From positions 1-6,582 of the forward strand of contig JAKITZ010000136.1 of the NCBI GenBank assembly GCA_021647805.1: a stretch of 6,582 nucleotides of DNA. The letters run 5' to 3'. Numbering within the stretch: the stretch's first letter is position 1; each line of letters opens with the position of its first letter. Under the pieces are notes generated by a model. The model worked only from the letters and a program-made list of their open reading frames with translations. It did no database searches and was not told the DNA's origin. Both the position numbers and the translations under genes were made by a program. The stretch comes from Robiginitomaculum sp. Lineage in GTDB: Bacteria > Pseudomonadota > Alphaproteobacteria > Caulobacterales > Maricaulaceae. Positions 4,278 through 6,582 of this stretch are shown one piece after another.

Positions 4278-6582
4278 CTAAAACTCTTGTAGCGCCCGAA
4301 CTTCTAATTCAGAGCTTGTTGCATCAACTATCGCCAATACGGTCGCTGCTGCTGCCGAAGCGGTGGTGAAATATGGAATACTCATCTCCAAGGCAGTGCG
4401 CCGAATAGTATAGCTGTCCTCGTGGGCGCGTCGTCCTTGGGTGGTATTGAATACCAGCGATATTTCACGATTTTTCATGACATCAACACAATGCGGCCGG
4501 CCTTCATGGACTTTATTGACTTTGGTAAGGGTAACGCCTGCTGCGGCTAAATGATCAGCAGTGCCGCCGGTTGCCAAAATTATAAAGCCGATTTCCTGCA
4601 TTTGTTTGGCCAGCGGAACCATAGTTTGTTTATCACTGTCCTTTACCGAAATGAATACGGTTCCTTTGGTTGGCAAGATCACGCCTGCGGCCAGTTGTGA
4701 TTTGGCAAAAGCTCTGGCAAAGCCAGTGTCCATTCCCATGCCCTCGCCAGTGGAACGCATTTCCGGGCCAAGCACCGGATCAACGCCCAAGAATCTGGCA
4801 AATGGAAACACGGCTTCTTTGACCGCCACATGTGTGGTTGACATATCAGGGCAGTTCATATCGCTAAGCTTTTCTCCAAGCATTACCCGTGTTGCCATTG
4901 CTGCTACCGGTGCGCCAATGGCTTTGGCAACGAATGGTACGGTTCGTGATGCTCTGGGGTTTACTTCCAACACATAAATAATATCGCCGGAAATAGCGAA
5001 TTGCACATTCATCAGGCCGCGAATGTTTAACGCTTTGGCCATTTGCACGGTTTGCTCTCGTAAACGCTCTATCATCGCATCAGACAAGGAATATGGTGGT
5101 AAGGCACAAGCACTATCGCCGGAATGCACACCGGCTTCTTCGATATGTTCCATAATGCCGCAAACCCAGACCTGATCTCCATCGCAAATAGCATCAACGT
5201 CAACTTCGGTTGCATCATTAACATATCTATCAAGTAATAATGGTGAGCCAGCCGAAACCTGTACCGCTTGGCGAACATAGCGTTGTAATGAGGCAGTACT
5301 GGTAATGATCTCCATTGCCCTTCCGCCAAGTACATGGCTGGGGCGCAATACCAAAGGAAAACCCAATTTTTCCGCCGCCGCCAAGGTTTCTTCTTCTGTT
5401 TTAGCGATAATGTTCGGCGGCTGGGTCAGGTTCAGTTCTTCTAAAAACGCTTTGAAACGCTCGCGATCTTCGGCCAGGTCAAGACTGTCCAAAGCTGTTC
5501 CTAACAATGGAATACCGGCATCTTGTAAGGCTTCTGCCAGTTTTAGCGGAGTTTGCCCGCCAAACTGCACAATCACCCCTAGCAACTCACCCTTGCTCAT
5601 TTCCTTGGCGCAAATTTCTAAAACATCTTCATCGCAAAGCGGCTCGAAATACAAACGGTCCGAAGTATCAAAATCTGTAGAAACTGTTTCCGGATTGCAA
5701 TTGACCATGATTGACTGAATGCCAAGTTCTTTTAGGGAAAATGCTGCATGGCAACAACAATAATCGAACTCGATGCCTTGGCCGATCCGGTTAGGGCCGC
5801 CGCCAAGAATAATTACCTTTTTGGTATCAGACACACCGGCTTCACATTCGGCCGCCTCGCCAAAAGGGGCGTTTTCATAAGTTGAATACATATAAGGGGT
5901 TTTAGCTCTAAACTCGGCAGCGCAAGTATCAATACGTTTATATACCGGACGGACATTTTCCTGATGACGCAATGCGCGTATTTCGATCTCATTTTTACCG
6001 CTTAATTTTGCCAAGCGAGCATCGGCAAAACCCATTTGCTTGATGGTTAGCCATTCAGCACTGGTTTGCGGTAATCCGTGGTCGATAATATTCTTCTCGG
6101 CAGTAACTATTTCTTCGATACGAGCCAAAAACCACGGCTCATACAATGAGCTGGCGACGATCTCTTCTAATGATAAGCCGTGGCGAAATGCTTGGGCAAT
6201 TGCTAATAACCGGTGCGGGGTTTGCTTGACAAGTTCGGCACTTATTGCACCCTTATCATCACCTTCGCCAAGCCCGGCAAACTCATATTCATCAAAGCCG
6301 CTAAGTCCGGTTTCCAGTGAACGCAAGGCTTTTTGCAAACTTTCGGTAAATGTGCGGCCAATAGCCATGGCTTCGCCAACCGATTTCATCGCCGTGGACA
6401 ATATTGGTTCAGCTCCGGGGTATTTCTCAAAAGCAAAACGCGGGATTTTGGTAACTACATAATCAATGCTTGGCTCAAATGAGGCCGGAGTTGCGCCGGT
6501 AATATCGTTGTCCAGCTCGTCCAATGTGTAACCAACGGCAAGTTTCGCAGCGATACGAGCACTAGGCAAACAGCGTGCTTTG
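4278..6582 (-). CDS. carB: Carbamoyl-phosphate synthase large subunit (N-terminus outside window)
   Basis: 767 residues to a TAG at 4280-4278, out of about 1,070-1,100 usual for CarB; the first about 310 residues lie beyond the right edge. CarB makes carbamoyl phosphate from bicarbonate, two ATP and ammonia delivered by the glutaminase CarA, for arginine and pyrimidine synthesis in the cytoplasm. Counting from the Leu codon at 6569: end of the first synthetase domain (TPASFEPSIDYVVTKIPRF, 27-45), oligomerisation domain about 75-245, second ATP-grasp domain beginning VIILGGGPNRIGQGIEFDYC (252-271) and NCNPETVSTDFDTSDRLYFEP (290-310), with LRPSHVLGGRAMEI (408-421), MEHIEEAGVHSGDS (473-486) and metal/ATP-site EVNPRASRTVPF (535-546). 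The MGS-like allosteric domain from about 630 has LATGGTADHLAAAG (665-678) and NTTQGRRAHEDSYTIRR (708-724), where nucleotides bind in relatives. The segment at the extreme right (KARCLPSARIAAK) departs from the usual KATGFPIAKVAAK. Confidence 0.97.
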   Translation of the reverse strand, partial: KARCLPSARIAAKLAVGYTLDELDNDITGATPASFEPSIDYVVTKIPRFAFEKYPGAEPILSTAMKSVGEAMAIGRTFTESLQKALRSLETGLSGFDEYEFAGLGEGDDKGAISAELVKQTPHRLLAIAQAFRHGLSLEEIVASSLYEPWFLARIEEIVTAEKNIIDHGLPQTSAEWLTIKQMGFADARLAKLSGKNEIEIRALRHQENVRPVYKRIDTCAAEFRAKTPYMYSTYENAPFGEAAECEAGVSDTKKVIILGGGPNRIGQGIEFDYCCCHAAFSLKELGIQSIMVNCNPETVSTDFDTSDRLYFEPLCDEDVLEICAKEMSKGELLGVIVQFGGQTPLKLAEALQDAGIPLLGTALDSLDLAEDRERFKAFLEELNLTQPPNIIAKTEEETLAAAEKLGFPLVLRPSHVLGGRAMEIITSTASLQRYVRQAVQVSAGSPLLLDRYVNDATEVDVDAICDGDQVWVCGIMEHIEEAGVHSGDSACALPPYSLSDAMIERLREQTVQMAKALNIRGLMNVQFAISGDIIYVLEVNPRASRTVPFVAKAIGAPVAAMATRVMLGEKLSDMNCPDMSTTHVAVKEAVFPFARFLGVDPVLGPEMRSTGEGMGMDTGFARAFAKSQLAAGVILPTKGTVFISVKDSDKQTMVPLAKQMQEIGFIILATGGTADHLAAAGVTLTKVNKVHEGRPHCVDVMKNREISLVFNTTQGRRAHEDSYTIRRTALEMSIPYFTTASAAAATVLAIVDATSSELEVRALQEF

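Noticed and set aside
4561..6462. Plus-strand frames of 137-140 codons inside carB
   Set aside because: Antisense shadows of an invariant enzyme; Ser/Ala-rich translations without motifs.

Overview
The window holds an alphaproteobacterial-looking chromosomal stretch of about 5.8 kb (784-6582), joined at its left end to about 0.78 kb of sequence that looks as if it comes from a different organism. The assignment to Alphaproteobacteria is inferred from the style of CarB and of the acyl-CoA dehydrogenases, moderate GC, and an rRNA-leader-like boxA of the alphaproteobacterial form. No database search was possible. All convincing genes lie on the minus strand.

Right to left: (i) 6582-4278 is the C-terminal two thirds of carB, the large subunit of carbamoyl-phosphate synthase (arginine and pyrimidine synthesis); its start lies beyond the window. 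(ii) 4277-3729 is a 549-bp gene-free region. It contains a terminator-like hairpin after carB, a plus-strand extended -10 element followed by a boxA-like antitermination element with no rRNA gene after it, and a dense cluster of inverted and direct repeats that includes two copies of the 9-mer forming one arm of CIRCE. At its left end is a very good sigma-70 promoter with an imperfect 16-bp palindrome. (iii) 3728-1 is an apparent operon: a MerR-family regulator, a 594-residue acyl-CoA dehydrogenase with the extra C-terminal domain (DmdC-like class), and the N-terminal 227 residues of a second, conventional-size acyl-CoA dehydrogenase, with 16-bp and 1-bp gaps. The logical reading is a locally controlled acyl-CoA/fatty-acid or branched-chain acid catabolic operon whose regulator binds its own promoter, in the manner of LiuR.

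The second dehydrogenase is interrupted. At about position 784 its frame continues without a stop into a cysteine-rich, secreted-type beta protein with a calcium-binding DxNxDG-like motif, resembling Bacteroidota surface proteins. Codon use changes abruptly at the same point: by hand count Thr ACG is 0 of 13 before and 15 of 29 after. I read this as a probable assembly chimera that happens to be in frame, not a new fusion enzyme. No CRISPR, defence, phage or transposon system is visible. The items most worth checking are the junction, the predicted leaderless autoregulated merR promoter, and the orphan rRNA-leader-like element.
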